A stretch of 64,000 bases of DNA from Lachnospiraceae bacterium. Lineage in GTDB: Bacteria > Bacillota > Clostridia > Lachnospirales > Lachnospiraceae. The translations under genes and the position numbers were made by a program. Below, in pieces: positions 36,114 through 44,722 of this stretch (its first letter is position 1; every line of letters begins with the position of its first letter). The stretch is taken from positions 1 to 64,000 of the forward strand of contig JAGBBW010000093.1 in NCBI GenBank assembly GCA_017938285.1. The letters run 5' to 3'. A model generated the notes under the pieces. The model saw only the letters and a list, made by a program, of their open reading frames with translations. It searched no databases and was not told the origin of the DNA.

Positions 36114-37280
36114 ATGGGAAAAATTAAGTTAGGAATCATTGGAATTGGAAATATGGGCTCCTTCTATGCCAGCAAGGTGTTAAAGGGAGAATGCCCGGAT
36201 TTTGAACTGGTAGCCGTGGCAGACATCAATCCGGCAAGGCTTGTCTGGGCAACGGAGAATTTAGGTAACAGCGTAACACAGTTTTCCACCGCGGAGGAGC
36301 TTCTGGACAGCGGCCTGATGGATGCCTGCATGGTAGAAACGCCGCACTATGTACATCCTCATTATGCCATGGAATGTATGAAACGTGGGATTCATGTGCT
36401 GATTGATAAGCCTGCAGGAGTGTATACAAAGCAGGTACGGGAAATGAACGCGTTTGCAGAGAAACACCCGGAGGTGGTTTTCGCAGTGATGTTTAACCAG
36501 AGAACCAACTGTGTGTATAAAAAAATGAGAGAGCTGGTACAGTCCGGTAAATATGGGGCTATTCGAAGAACCAGCTGGATAATTACCAACTGGTACCGTC
36601 CACAGGTGTATTATGATTCCGGAAGCTGGCGTGCTACCTGGGCCGGAGAGGGCGGCGGTGTGCTGCTGAACCAGTGTCCGCATCAGCTTGATTTGTGGCA
36701 GTGGATTTGTGGTATGCCAAAGAAAGTCTATGCCAATATGAAATTCGGCAAATGGCACAATATTGAGGTGGAGGATGATGTGACCTGTTTTGTAGAGTAT
36801 GAAAACGGAGCCACAGGAACTTTTATTACTACAACCGGAGACGCTTACGGTACCAACCGTTTCGAAATCCAGATGGATAAAGCAAAGCTTTTGGTGGAGG
36901 ATGACCGGTTAAGAGTCTGGGAATTTGAAATGACCGAGCAGGAATTTTCCCGAACGAACCAGTCGCCGTTTGGCAGTCCGAAGGTGCAGGAGCTGGAAAT
37001 CGAGCTGGATGGCAGCAATCTGCAGCACACCGGAGTCATCAATGCCTGGGGAAAGGCGATTCTGGAAGGAAAACCGCTGGTGGCAGACGGAGCAGAGGGC
37101 ATTAATGGGCTGATGCTTTCCAACGCCATGCATTTGTCAGCGTTTCAGAATAAGATGATTGAGCTGCCGTTTGACGAAGAACTGTATTATGAAGAATTGG
37201 AGAAGAGGATACAGAGTTCGAAGAAGAAGGAAAGTGTAGTGGAGATTACGGCGAAGATGGACCAGAGCTGGAGAAGATAG
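36114..37280 (+). CDS. Gfo/Idh/MocA-family NAD(P)-dependent sugar dehydrogenase
   Basis: A 388-residue enzyme. The Rossmann fold begins LGIIGIGNMGS; the catalytic lysine is in HVLIDKPAG (EKP motif, here DKP, about residue 100), and the GGGVLLNQCPHQLDLWQW segment has the conserved histidine. The C-terminus is Lys-rich. It is translated just after the TIM-barrel gene and ends at a terminator, closing a two-gene catabolic operon. Confidence 0.93.
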   Translation: MGKIKLGIIGIGNMGSFYASKVLKGECPDFELVAVADINPARLVWATENLGNSVTQFSTAEELLDSGLMDACMVETPHYVHPHYAMECMKRGIHVLIDKPAGVYTKQVREMNAFAEKHPEVVFAVMFNQRTNCVYKKMRELVQSGKYGAIRRTSWIITNWYRPQVYYDSGSWRATWAGEGGGVLLNQCPHQLDLWQWICGMPKKVYANMKFGKWHNIEVEDDVTCFVEYENGATGTFITTTGDAYGTNRFEIQMDKAKLLVEDDRLRVWEFEMTEQEFSRTNQSPFGSPKVQELEIELDGSNLQHTGVINAWGKAILEGKPLVADGAEGINGLMLSNAMHLSAFQNKMIELPFDEELYYEELEKRIQSSKKKESVVEITAKMDQSWRR

Positions 37281-37309
37281 AAGAAATAGAGGAATAATAG
37301 GAGTTTGAA

Positions 37310-37345
37310 GGGTAGATAGGGGCATGGTTCTTTATCTGCCCTTTT
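37310..37345 (+). terminator. Terminator of the epimerase-dehydrogenase operon
   Basis: GGGTAGATA (37310-37318) and TATCTGCCC (37333-37341) form a stem followed by TTTT. The remaining 100 bp before the next promoter holds no gene. Confidence 0.75.
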
Positions 37346-37452
37346 GGTGTATGGGAGAAGGTATTTTCATTGTTTTTGCGAAATGATGTAGAAAATCAAA
37401 GTTTTTTACGTATAAGTGTGTAAGTTCATCTTATAAATTTAGTTTGATTGCC

Positions 37453-37481
37453 TTGTAAGTGACATAAAAAGCATTTATAAT
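37453..37481 (+). promoter_or_regulatory. Promoter of the Rpn-type gene
   Basis: TTGTAA (37453-37458), 17-bp spacer and a perfect TATAAT (37476-37481), 106 bp before the start codon. Confidence 0.7.
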
Positions 37482-37587
37482 AGAAGTAGAGATATAGTAT
37501 TCCGTTTAATTACTGGAGCCTATAGAGTAGAAACTATATTGGCGGTTAGTGGATATGGTTTATAGAGCCGAAGAAAGGAATAGGAGT

Positions 37588-38466
37588 ATGGGAGGACAAA
37601 ACAATATTCAGACAAATCGCCAGTATAAGGACCGGCTCTTCCGGCTGATTTTTGGCAGTGAAAAAAATAAGAAATATATACTGGATTTGTACAATGCATT
37701 AAACGACACAAATTATACAGATGATAGTCTGCTTGAGATTACAACAATTCAGGATGTTGTCTACATGGGAATGAAAAATGATTCTTCGTTCATTATAGAC
37801 AGTGAATTAAATTTATTTGAGCAACAAAGCAGCTATAATCCCAACATGCCGTTCCGGGAATTTGAGTATTGTGCCAAGCTACTGGATAAGTGGGTAGAAG
37901 AAAATAACTTTGATATCTACGGAAGCAGACTTGTCAAATTGCCGACACCAAAATGCTATGTATTTTACAATGGCATGGAGGAACATGAGGACAAAGAAAT
38001 CCTTAAGTTATCGGACGCGTTTATAACTGAGTCAGAAGGTTGTGAATGGACTGTAACCATGTTGAATATTAACAAAGGGCATAATCTTGAACTTATGAAT
38101 AAGTGTGGGGTTTTAAAAGAGTATTCAGAGTTTGTTGCAATGGTAAGGGACAGCTCACAAAGAATGAATATTCAACAGGCGGTAGAACAGACGGTAGTTA
38201 CTTTTATCGAAAGAAATGGATTATTATCCGGATTTTTGAAATCACACAGAGCGGAGGTGGTTGATGTGTGTATTACGGAATACAAGGAAGAATTACATTT
38301 AAAGAATGTGCATAACGAGGGAAGAGCAGAAGGCAGAGCAGAAGGTGAAGCCCGCATGAGTAAGCTGGTAAGTGTTTTAATCAACCAGCAGAAGTTTGAG
38401 GAGCTTAAGAAAGTGACTACGGATGAAGCTTTCCGGGAAGAATGCTACACATTGTATAATATTTAA
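37588..38466 (+). CDS. Rpn-family recombination-promoting nuclease / PD-(D/E)XK transposase-like protein
   Basis: A 292-residue protein of the type annotated as Rpn nuclease or PDDEXK transposase. The N-terminus YKDRLFRLIFGSEKNKKYILDLYNALN, IIDSELNLFEQQSSYNPNMPFREFEYC and the tail with GRAEGRAEGEAR repeats are typical of the copies scattered in Lachnospiraceae genomes. E. coli Rpn proteins nick DNA and raise RecA-independent recombination. ATG 37588 follows AGGAATAGGAG. It is single, with its own promoter. The GRAEG repeats are prone to slippage. Confidence 0.85.
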   Translation: MGGQNNIQTNRQYKDRLFRLIFGSEKNKKYILDLYNALNDTNYTDDSLLEITTIQDVVYMGMKNDSSFIIDSELNLFEQQSSYNPNMPFREFEYCAKLLDKWVEENNFDIYGSRLVKLPTPKCYVFYNGMEEHEDKEILKLSDAFITESEGCEWTVTMLNINKGHNLELMNKCGVLKEYSEFVAMVRDSSQRMNIQQAVEQTVVTFIERNGLLSGFLKSHRAEVVDVCITEYKEELHLKNVHNEGRAEGRAEGEARMSKLVSVLINQQKFEELKKVTTDEAFREECYTLYNI

Positions 38467-38562
38467 GAGTAATGGCCTATGGGGGTTATATCCTGTAGGT
38501 CATTTTCCTTTCAGATTTTGAAACGGAAGTTTATAGCAAAGCGCAATAAATCCTTTTCAAGG

Positions 38563-38598
38563 AAAATAAAAACCTCCATAGATTTCTCTACAGAGGTT
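38563..38598 (-). terminator. Terminator of tRNA-Gln
   Basis: On the minus strand AACCTCT and AGAGGTT-like arms (38571-38577 with 38592-38598) close a hairpin followed by TTTTATTTT, directly downstream of the tRNA. Confidence 0.8.
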
Positions 38599-38604
38599 AC
38601 TCAG

Positions 38605-38676
38605 CAGGGCTACAAGGATTCGAACCTTGAGATGACGGAGTCAGAGTCCGTTGCCTTACCGTTTGGCGATAGCCCT
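38605..38676 (-). tRNA. tRNA-Gln, anticodon CTG
   Basis: A 72-base cloverleaf: acceptor AGGGCTA/TAGCCCT, D-arm GCC-AAACGGTAA-GGC, anticodon stem ACGGA/TCCGT with loop CTCTGAC (anticodon CTG, reads CAG), T-arm CAAGG-TTCGAAT-CCTTG, discriminator G. The 3' CCA is not encoded (CTG follows), so it is added after transcription. It is monocistronic. Confidence 0.95.
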
Positions 38677-38895
38677 ATGTTTTGTTGCTGTGTCCTTAAC
38701 ACGAAAGTTATTATATACCATAAAAATAAAAAATGCAAGTACTTTTTTAAAAAAAATTAAAATTTATTTATTTTTCGAAATTACAGGAAATGTGTGAATA
38801 TATAAACAATATATGCATAACTATCTGAATATTTCAATGGCAGTACGGTTTATTCACCAACCAGCATAAAAATCAGGTTTCGAAAGCTCTTTTCG
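38677..38895. other. Gene-free AT-rich stretch upstream of tRNA-Gln and the isomerase gene
   Basis: About 220 bp of very AT-rich sequence holding the tRNA promoter region. CGAAA-GCTCT-TTTCG (38881-38895) is a small inverted repeat immediately ahead of the -35 of the next gene and may be an operator. No coding frame is seen. Confidence 0.45.
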
Positions 38896-38924
38896 TTGAC
38901 ATGGTAGAAAAATAACGATAAAAT
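38896..38924 (+). promoter_or_regulatory. Strong promoter of the fucose-isomerase-family gene
   Basis: Consensus TTGACA (38896-38901), 17-bp spacer, TAAAAT (38919-38924), about 105 bp before the ATG. Confidence 0.8.
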
Positions 38925-39029
38925 TAATGTAATTCAGATGGTATTTTTTTTCGTCTGTTTGGAGTAAATTTATAGTAGCATATTATGTGAAAAAAATTAT
39001 CAAAAGCGAAAAACAAGGAGGGTTTTACA

Positions 39030-40517
39030 ATGATTCAGAATGTCCCAAAAATGAAGGTAGGTATCGTTGCAGTAAGCCGTGACTGTTTCCCAGAGTCTCT
39101 GGCTGTAAACAGAAGAAAGGCTCTTGTGGCAGCTTATGCAGCAAAGTATGATGCAGCAAACATTTACGAGTGTCCTGTTTGTATTGTAGAAAGTGAAATA
39201 CATATGCAGCAGGCGCTGGAAGATATCCAGAATGCTGGCTGTAACGCCCTGTGCGTATATCTTGGTAACTTTGGTCCGGAAATTTCCGAGACAATGTTAG
39301 CAGAAAAGTTCAACGGACCTAAGATGTTCGTGGCAGCAGCAGAAGAGTCCCAGGCTGACTTGATGGATGGCCGTGGCGATGCTTACTGTGGTATGTTAAA
39401 TGCAAGCTACAATCTGGCGCTTCGTAACGTAAAGGCTTATATCCCAGAGTATCCGGTTGGAACTGCTGAAGAATGTGCAGATATGATTAACGAGTTCCTT
39501 CCAATTGCAAGAGCAATTTACGGACTTGCTAACTTAAAGATTTTCTCCTTCGGTCCAAGACCAAAGAATTTCTTTGCATGTAACGCTCCTATCAAGCAGC
39601 TTTACAACCTCGGTGTAGAAATCGAAGAGAATTCCGAGCTTGACCTGTTCGAAGCATTCAACAACCATGCAGGCGATCCTAGAATCAAGGAAGTTGCTGC
39701 GGATATGGCAAAAGAACTTGGCGAAGGCAACAAGAAGCCGGAAGTACTGGAGAAGCTTGCACAGTATGAGATTACACTTCTTGACTGGATTGAGGCAAAC
39801 AAGGGCAGCCGCCAGTTTGTTGCCATTGCTGGTAAGTGCTGGCCTGCATTCCAGACACAGTTCGGTTTCGTACCATGTTATGTAAACAGCCGTTTAACAG
39901 GCCGTGGTATTCCGGTATCCTGTGAAGTAGATATTTATGGTGTACTCAGTGAGTTCATCGGCACCTGTGTCAGTGAAGACGCTGTTACCCTGCTTGATAT
40001 TAACAACTCTGTTCCTGCAGATATGTACAAGGAATCCATCGAAGGCAAGTTCCCATATACACACAAGGATACCTTCATGGGCTTCCACTGTGGTAACACA
40101 TGCTCCTCTAAGCTTGCGTTCTGTGAGATGAAGTACCAGAAGATTATGGCTAGAAACCTTCCTATCGAAGTTACCAACGGTACTCTGGAAGGCGATATTA
40201 TGCCGGGTGACATCACCTTCTTCCGTCTGCAGTCCACCTCTGATAACATCCTTCGTGCCTACGTTGCAGAGGGTGAAGTTCTTGATGTAAGAACCAAGTC
40301 CTTCGGTGCTATCGGTGTATTCGCAATCAAGGAAATGGGCCGCTTCTACCGTCACGTACTGGTGGAGAAGAATTATCCTCACCACGGTGCGGTAGCATTC
40401 GGTCACTTCGGAAAGGCTATTTTCGAAGTTCTGAAGTATGTTGGCGTGGCTTACAACGAGATTGGTTACAACCAGCCGAAGAGCCTTCCATACCCATCGG
40501 AGAATCCATTTGCATAA
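39030..40517 (+). CDS. L-fucose/L-arabinose isomerase family protein
   Basis: A 495-residue soluble protein with the FucI/AraA fold pattern: N-terminal MKVGIVAVSRDCFPESLA, a middle domain with FGPRPKNFFACNAPI, a catalytic region FVPCYVNSRLTGRGIPVSCEVDIYG with the metal-binding Glu and Asp, and HCGNTCSSKL. The C-terminal HHGAVAFGHFGK supplies a ligand histidine. It should interconvert an aldose and ketose; the substrate is uncertain. GGAGG lies 8 bp before the ATG. Preferred codons and a consensus promoter suggest strong expression. It is flanked by terminators and has no sugar kinase or transporter neighbour. Confidence 0.88.
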   Translation: MIQNVPKMKVGIVAVSRDCFPESLAVNRRKALVAAYAAKYDAANIYECPVCIVESEIHMQQALEDIQNAGCNALCVYLGNFGPEISETMLAEKFNGPKMFVAAAEESQADLMDGRGDAYCGMLNASYNLALRNVKAYIPEYPVGTAEECADMINEFLPIARAIYGLANLKIFSFGPRPKNFFACNAPIKQLYNLGVEIEENSELDLFEAFNNHAGDPRIKEVAADMAKELGEGNKKPEVLEKLAQYEITLLDWIEANKGSRQFVAIAGKCWPAFQTQFGFVPCYVNSRLTGRGIPVSCEVDIYGVLSEFIGTCVSEDAVTLLDINNSVPADMYKESIEGKFPYTHKDTFMGFHCGNTCSSKLAFCEMKYQKIMARNLPIEVTNGTLEGDIMPGDITFFRLQSTSDNILRAYVAEGEVLDVRTKSFGAIGVFAIKEMGRFYRHVLVEKNYPHHGAVAFGHFGKAIFEVLKYVGVAYNEIGYNQPKSLPYPSENPFA

Positions 40518-40534
40518 AAGTAAATAAGAGATAC

Positions 40535-40572
40535 AAAAACAAAGAGTTCTGCAGACAGAACTCTTTGTTTTT
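40535..40572 (+). terminator. Terminator of the fucose-isomerase-family gene
   Basis: AAAAACAAAGAGTTCTG pairs with CAGAACTCTTTGTTTTT, a 17-bp perfect stem with its own T-run. Confidence 0.9.
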
Positions 40573-40666
40573 GTATAAAACCATCCATAATTTCCACTAT
40601 AAATTCGTGCAGTCCGCCGGGGGCTTTTTAAGGAAGCAATGGAATTTGAAACAGGAGAGTATACAA

Positions 40667-41359
40667 ATGCCAGTCAAAAAAGGAAGAGCAGAACAACTGA
40701 ATGGGATAAAGAGAAAGAAGCCGTTTCGTGAAGTAACACGGCTGGACCGGCAGCTTCTTTTGTATGAGATTTTTTATTACTGTGAAGAAGTTTCCTTTGA
40801 AGAAATCACGAACCGGATTCCAATGGACAAGAGGATGATACAGCGGGATATTGCAGATTTAACTGATGCAGGGCTGCTTTCGGTTCGTTATTCCAGAAAG
40901 ATACAGGCGTATATTGATGACTGGAAAGCGGAGAAAACAGAAGAAAAGCAGCAGAAGAAGGTGATGACACAACGGAGGAAGGAACATCTGGAGCGGTTAT
41001 ACCGGGTTGCTGTGCTGATGTTTGAACTGATGCATGATGAAGTGGATGAAGGTGAGAAATTTGACCGCAGCCGGTATAAGTCCTGCAAGGATTACTATTT
41101 TGAATATTTTCCGGAGGCAACACTTTCCAGAATGTACCGGGATTTTGCGCAGTTGAACCGTATTGGATATGGAATAGAGTATATTCCGGAGATGGATTTT
41201 TATGTGATGTGGGAAGATGAGGGTCTGCGGGAAAGCTTTGGAATAGTAAAAAAGGATGGAAAACTGTATTTTGAAACGAATGAGTCAAAAGAATGGGAAA
41301 GATTAAGCAGTACGTGGGAAGAACTGGTGTATTTTGAGGAAGAAGAGAGGGACTGGTAG
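40667..41359 (+). CDS. HTH (WYL/DeoR-like) putative regulator, paralogue A
   Basis: A 230-residue protein. After a basic N-terminus, TRLDRQLLLYEIFYYCEEVSFEEITNRIPMDKRMIQRDIADLTDAGLLSVRYSRK (about 25-80) is a winged helix of the kind found at the N-terminus of WYL-domain regulators. A second segment (about 135-195, RMYRDFAQLNRIGYGIEYIPEMDFYVMW) repeats a similar wing and strand, but no WYL ligand domain is present. ATG 40667 follows CAGGAGAG; an earlier frame start is rejected. The next gene is a clear paralogue (roughly half the residues alike). Confidence 0.7.
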   Translation: MPVKKGRAEQLNGIKRKKPFREVTRLDRQLLLYEIFYYCEEVSFEEITNRIPMDKRMIQRDIADLTDAGLLSVRYSRKIQAYIDDWKAEKTEEKQQKKVMTQRRKEHLERLYRVAVLMFELMHDEVDEGEKFDRSRYKSCKDYYFEYFPEATLSRMYRDFAQLNRIGYGIEYIPEMDFYVMWEDEGLRESFGIVKKDGKLYFETNESKEWERLSSTWEELVYFEEEERDW

Positions 41360-41375
41360 GCAGTCGTGTGGCAGG

Positions 41376-41410
41376 GGTGTAAACGCAGTTGGTTTGCACC
41401 TTCTCTTTTT
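41376..41410 (+). terminator. Terminator of paralogue A
   Basis: GGTGTAAAC (41376-41384) and GTTTGCACC (41392-41400), followed by TTCTCTTTTT. It separates the two paralogues into different transcripts. Confidence 0.75.
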
Positions 41411-41628
41411 GGGGAGAGAAAACGTTGCGGAATAGGAATGACGGAACACTGTCGTTAAGCAATAATTGTTTATGTTATGATAGAGTCAGAAAGCAGGACG
41501 CACCTTGACAACTGCATAAGGAAACAATCAGGACAGTCTGGAACAGGAGGTTATGGTATGGAGCACATGGTACGACCTACTGCTGTCAGCAGACGGAAGT
41601 AGTGTCTGCTATAATGGAAGGCATGGAA
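41411..41628 (+). promoter_or_regulatory. Leader region of paralogue B with a possible 14-codon leader ORF
   Basis: No large gene. AGGAGG (41548-41553) precedes, at 7 bases, an ATG at 41558 opening a 14-codon frame that stops at 41602. TTGACA occurs at 41505 without a good -10. An extended -10 (TGcTATAAT, 41607-41615) lies at the end and may be the promoter for the downstream gene. Confidence 0.4.
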
Positions 41629-41664
41629 AACAGAAGTGTAAGAAGAGCGGTCACTTCTGTTTTT
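41629..41664 (+). terminator. Attenuator-like hairpin directly ahead of paralogue B
   Basis: AACAGAAGTG (41629-41638) and CACTTCTGTT (41652-41661) form a 10-bp stem followed by TTT, ending just before the ribosome site of the next gene. It could be an attenuator or a 5' stabilising hairpin. Confidence 0.55.
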
Positions 41665-41683
41665 AAAGGAGAGGATGAGGAGA

Positions 41684-42316
41684 ATGGAAAAAAGCATTAG
41701 TCTGACCAGACTGGAACGTCAGTTATTGTTGTATGATATTTTTTATTATCTGGAAAATGTGGAGCGTCAGGAAATTTTAAGCAGACTGCCGGTTGGGGAC
41801 AGGATGTTACAACGTGACCTGCGGGATTTGACAGAAGCCGGGTTAATCCGGGTAGAGTATTCGAGGAGGTTAAGGGCATACGTCAGGATGGGAAGACCGG
41901 AATTTACAGGAAGTGGTGAGAAACGGAGAAATGCACATCTGCTGCGTCTCAGGCGGATTGGCTGTTTAATGCACTGGCTGGAAAATGACGAAGTGGATCT
42001 GGAGGAGTTGTTTCGGCGGGAAAATTATGTTTCCTGCGCAGAACATTACCGCCAGTTGTTTCCTGGTTTATCGGAGAGGGTCCGCCAGCGGGATTTTGCC
42101 GTTTTGTGCCGGATTGGTTATCCGATTGTATATATCCGGGAGATTGGCTATTATGCAATATGGTGTGAAACAGGTCTGCGGGATGATTTTGGTGTGTTCC
42201 GGGGACAAAAGGGGTTACAGAGGAACTGTGGAAAGACAGATCTTAAACTGGATGAACTGGCAGCCCGGTGGCCGCAGGTGAAAGAAAAAATGTTACTGTT
42301 TACGAGATACGAATAA
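41684..42316 (+). CDS. HTH (WYL/DeoR-like) putative regulator, paralogue B
   Basis: A 210-residue protein with the same layout as its upstream paralogue: SLTRLERQLLLYDIFYYLENVERQEILSRLPVGDRMLQRDLRDLTEAGLIRVEYSRR at the N-terminus and SERVRQRDFAVLCRIGYPIVYIREIGYYAIW toward the C-terminus. No WYL or enzyme domain is seen. Two starts are possible (41675 or 41684); GGAGAGG suits 41684 better. It is followed after a short gap by an unknown gene on the same strand. Targets unknown. Confidence 0.68.
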   Translation: MEKSISLTRLERQLLLYDIFYYLENVERQEILSRLPVGDRMLQRDLRDLTEAGLIRVEYSRRLRAYVRMGRPEFTGSGEKRRNAHLLRLRRIGCLMHWLENDEVDLEELFRRENYVSCAEHYRQLFPGLSERVRQRDFAVLCRIGYPIVYIREIGYYAIWCETGLRDDFGVFRGQKGLQRNCGKTDLKLDELAARWPQVKEKMLLFTRYE

Positions 42317-42372
42317 TCGTAATGAAGAATGGCAGCAGTAAAAGAATGGAAATGGTGGATGGGAGAGTGGAC

Positions 42373-42987
42373 ATGGCTACAGCATGGATGGTCAGGAAAG
42401 ATGGAAAAATCATTCCGGTGGTGCAGCATATTTATGCCAATCCGGAGAATGTGGAAGAGTCGTTAAGTGCAGCGGAATGGCTGTATCGCTATACGATTCA
42501 TAAAAAAGTAAAACGGATGATTCTCAATTTTATCCGGACCTGGGCGGTGGAAGAACTGCATGGTACACTGGAAACAATAGAAGCAGTGATTCAGGAAGAA
42601 ATTTCCCGAAGACCGTATGTATTTCTGACCAGTGCCTTTATTGAGGAACACTGGGAGGAACTTTCCAGAGAGGAAGCCGGAGCAGAGAAATATACCATAC
42701 AGGAATACTGCATGATGGTGACACTGGCGCTGAATGAAGAGTTTATGAGAGTCCGCTATGGTGGAAAATACAACACCTGTCCAGGGTCAAGGGAATTGTA
42801 CTTCCGTATTTCCTCGGAGGATTACCGTTGGGAGACAGCCTGCCGGATTTTTCTGCGGGAAGTGGCTCTGGATTATGAGAGAATGTGGCTGGTGGTGGAT
42901 GAAGAGGCAGCGGAAGTCAATCCGAAGATTTTAAAAAACAGGAAGTATTTTCTGGCAGATGACGGGGGACAGGAAGATGGGAAATGA
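42373..42987 (+). CDS. Hypothetical protein
   Basis: A 204-residue, helix-rich protein without signal peptide or membrane segment. Segments such as MVRKDGKIIPVVQHIYANPENVEESLSAAEWLY and WAVEELHGTLETIEAVIQEEISRRPYVFL are not from a family I can name. The frame is open to 42268, but the ATG at 42373 is the only one with a good ribosome site (GGGAGAG). It follows the HTH paralogue by 56 bp and is probably cotranscribed. Confidence 0.6.
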   Translation: MATAWMVRKDGKIIPVVQHIYANPENVEESLSAAEWLYRYTIHKKVKRMILNFIRTWAVEELHGTLETIEAVIQEEISRRPYVFLTSAFIEEHWEELSREEAGAEKYTIQEYCMMVTLALNEEFMRVRYGGKYNTCPGSRELYFRISSEDYRWETACRIFLREVALDYERMWLVVDEEAAEVNPKILKNRKYFLADDGGQEDGK

Positions 42988-43000
42988 GGGAAATAATGTA

Positions 43001-43055
43001 AATCAAGTTCCCCATCCGGTATCAGGATACCTTTTGTGGGGAACTTGATTCTTTC
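43001..43055. terminator. Terminator between the hypothetical gene and the convergent lipoprotein
   Basis: AATCAAGTTCCCC (43001-43013) and GGGGAACTTGATT (43038-43050) are perfect complements, with CTTTC following on the plus strand. Confidence 0.8.
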
Positions 43056-43095
43056 AGTGAAAATGATATGGCCTGTCGGACATCAGATAAATTGG

Positions 43096-43728
43096 TTAGT
43101 TAACAGGAATAAAAGCATTAATGGAATAACCGGTTTTTGCCTCACCAGCCTCGTTTGTTGATATAAAAAATACATAGATAAGCCATCCATTATATTCATA
43201 GTACCAGTCGGCAGTGTAACCGTATTCTGTCTTATCATCACTTTCCCAGCCATCATCGGCGTCATCGATGCAGGTAAACGGTTCCCCCAGAACCCATGAA
43301 CCAGTATCATCAACAACGATATAGGCATTTTTACCGGATACTTCTAAAGTGATATCAAATAATTCCTTTGCGCATTCCATAGCGGTGGCATAATCTTTTA
43401 TGAAGTCTTCCGTCCAGTAAACATGAATTCCACTCCTTTCCGTGTAATCATACTCAAACTCACCAAGATCAAAAGGCTCTATATCAAAAATACCATAGGC
43501 TTCAAAATCTTTATCATTCCATACGCTGGAACGTGGTATTTCTGTAGGAGTAGGTGTTGGTGCTTTGGTTGGCTGGGCGGTTGGCTGTGTTTCTTCAACC
43601 GGATGCGAAACTTCTGCTTCCGTTCCATTTGCAGAGTTGGTATCATTCTGTTCTTCCTGTGTACCCGAACAGGCTGCCATGGAAAAAAGCATCATAACAG
43701 AAATAATTGTACATATCCATTTTTTCAT
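43096..43728 (-). CDS. Lipoprotein with Pro-Thr linker, function unknown
   Basis: A 210-residue lipoprotein: signal peptide ending SMAAC-S (lipobox, cysteine at residue 20), a Thr/Glu-rich and PTPTPT linker (residues 22-65), and a C-terminal domain of about 145 residues, strongly acidic and aromatic (WYYEYNGWLIYVFF). The fold is not recognised. It is a single gene on the minus strand. Confidence 0.82.
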   Translation of the reverse strand: MKKWICTIISVMMLFSMAACSGTQEEQNDTNSANGTEAEVSHPVEETQPTAQPTKAPTPTPTEIPRSSVWNDKDFEAYGIFDIEPFDLGEFEYDYTERSGIHVYWTEDFIKDYATAMECAKELFDITLEVSGKNAYIVVDDTGSWVLGEPFTCIDDADDGWESDDKTEYGYTADWYYEYNGWLIYVFFISTNEAGEAKTGYSINAFIPVN

Positions 43729-43975
43729 AGAACTGTGTCCCCCTTATTATGTAAATCATTATGAGAACATTATAAAATAAAAGAATGTAAATTGCAAGAT
43801 AGTTATTGAAATTTGCAGAGAATTAAGAAGAATTTGTTTTAATATTTCCGAAATATTTAAGGACTCACGATTTAAGTTCGAAAGAAATGGATTTTTGTGT
43901 GAGAAGTAACACTTCTATTGACTTTTATATGGTGCAAAATTACAATTACATTATAATTTGCTGGTGGAGGTAAGG

Positions 43976-44722
43976 ATGAAGGAATTTTTTGAAGAATATT
44001 TTGCGGAAGAGAATCCAGTGTGCAGGGAAGAGAGACAGTATGCGTTGTTTTTATATAGCAGGCTGCTTCAGATGGTGGGGCAGAAGAATCCAAAAGATGA
44101 TGTTATTTTAAAAGCCTGCGGGCTGCCAATGGATGGGGAACTGTGTATTCGGAGTGTTGCTTATGAAGCAACTTATATGCGGGATTTTTTCTGGAAGGAC
44201 AGGGAACTGCGGGAAGAAAGAAAAACACAGGAAAAGAAGAAACTGGATTATGAGGAAACATTGGAGAAAGACAATCAGGAAGACTGCTTTAACCGGAAAC
44301 TTTACGAATATGTCAGAATCCAATTAGAAAGAGAAGGTGTTGACTGTGAAGAAGTGATATCCAGAATTCCAAGGAATAGAAATCTGGGCGGGAAAATAGA
44401 ATGGGGAGATGTGGATGAAAGAATGGTGAAATATTTCCGGGAAATGATGAACACCAAGCCGGATATTGCAGTTTATTATGAATATAAAGGAAAAGAGTAT
44501 TTGAAATTTCTGGAGTGCAAGTATTTATCTAAGGTAAAGAAATATGAAGGGGTATCACAACTGGAGATTCAGTCGCGGATTTGTAAATTTTTGTGTAGCT
44601 GGATGGAAATAACTTCAGTGGAGGCCGGACTGGTCCAGTTTAAAGAAAAAAATGAGAAAAAGGAAGACAATGTACTGGAGTTAAGACAATTGATTCCAAC
44701 AAATCTGGGAGGAAAAAAATGA
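43976..44722 (+). CDS. PD-(D/E)XK-like nuclease-fold protein, partner of a beta-CASP hydrolase
   Basis: A 248-residue cytoplasmic protein. Its C-terminal part has the core of the PD-(D/E)XK fold: Asp163 in KPDIAVYYEY, then a strand YLKFLECKYLS with Glu180 and Lys182 (ExK), and the following helix EIQSRICKFL. The N-terminal half is charged and helical and may be a recognition domain. I infer a nuclease; I know no named family for it. ATG 43976 follows GGAGGTAAGG. Its stop overlaps the ATG of the next gene by 4 bases (ATGA), so the two proteins are made together. Confidence 0.6.
   Translation: MKEFFEEYFAEENPVCREERQYALFLYSRLLQMVGQKNPKDDVILKACGLPMDGELCIRSVAYEATYMRDFFWKDRELREERKTQEKKKLDYEETLEKDNQEDCFNRKLYEYVRIQLEREGVDCEEVISRIPRNRNLGGKIEWGDVDERMVKYFREMMNTKPDIAVYYEYKGKEYLKFLECKYLSKVKKYEGVSQLEIQSRICKFLCSWMEITSVEAGLVQFKEKNEKKEDNVLELRQLIPTNLGGKK

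Noticed and set aside
39894..40406. 170-codon minus-strand frame
   Set aside because: Antisense to the fucose-isomerase-family gene; explained by its codon bias.
40806..41462. 218-codon minus-strand frame
   Set aside because: Antisense to an HTH gene, rich in Ser/Pro/His as expected for a reverse shadow.
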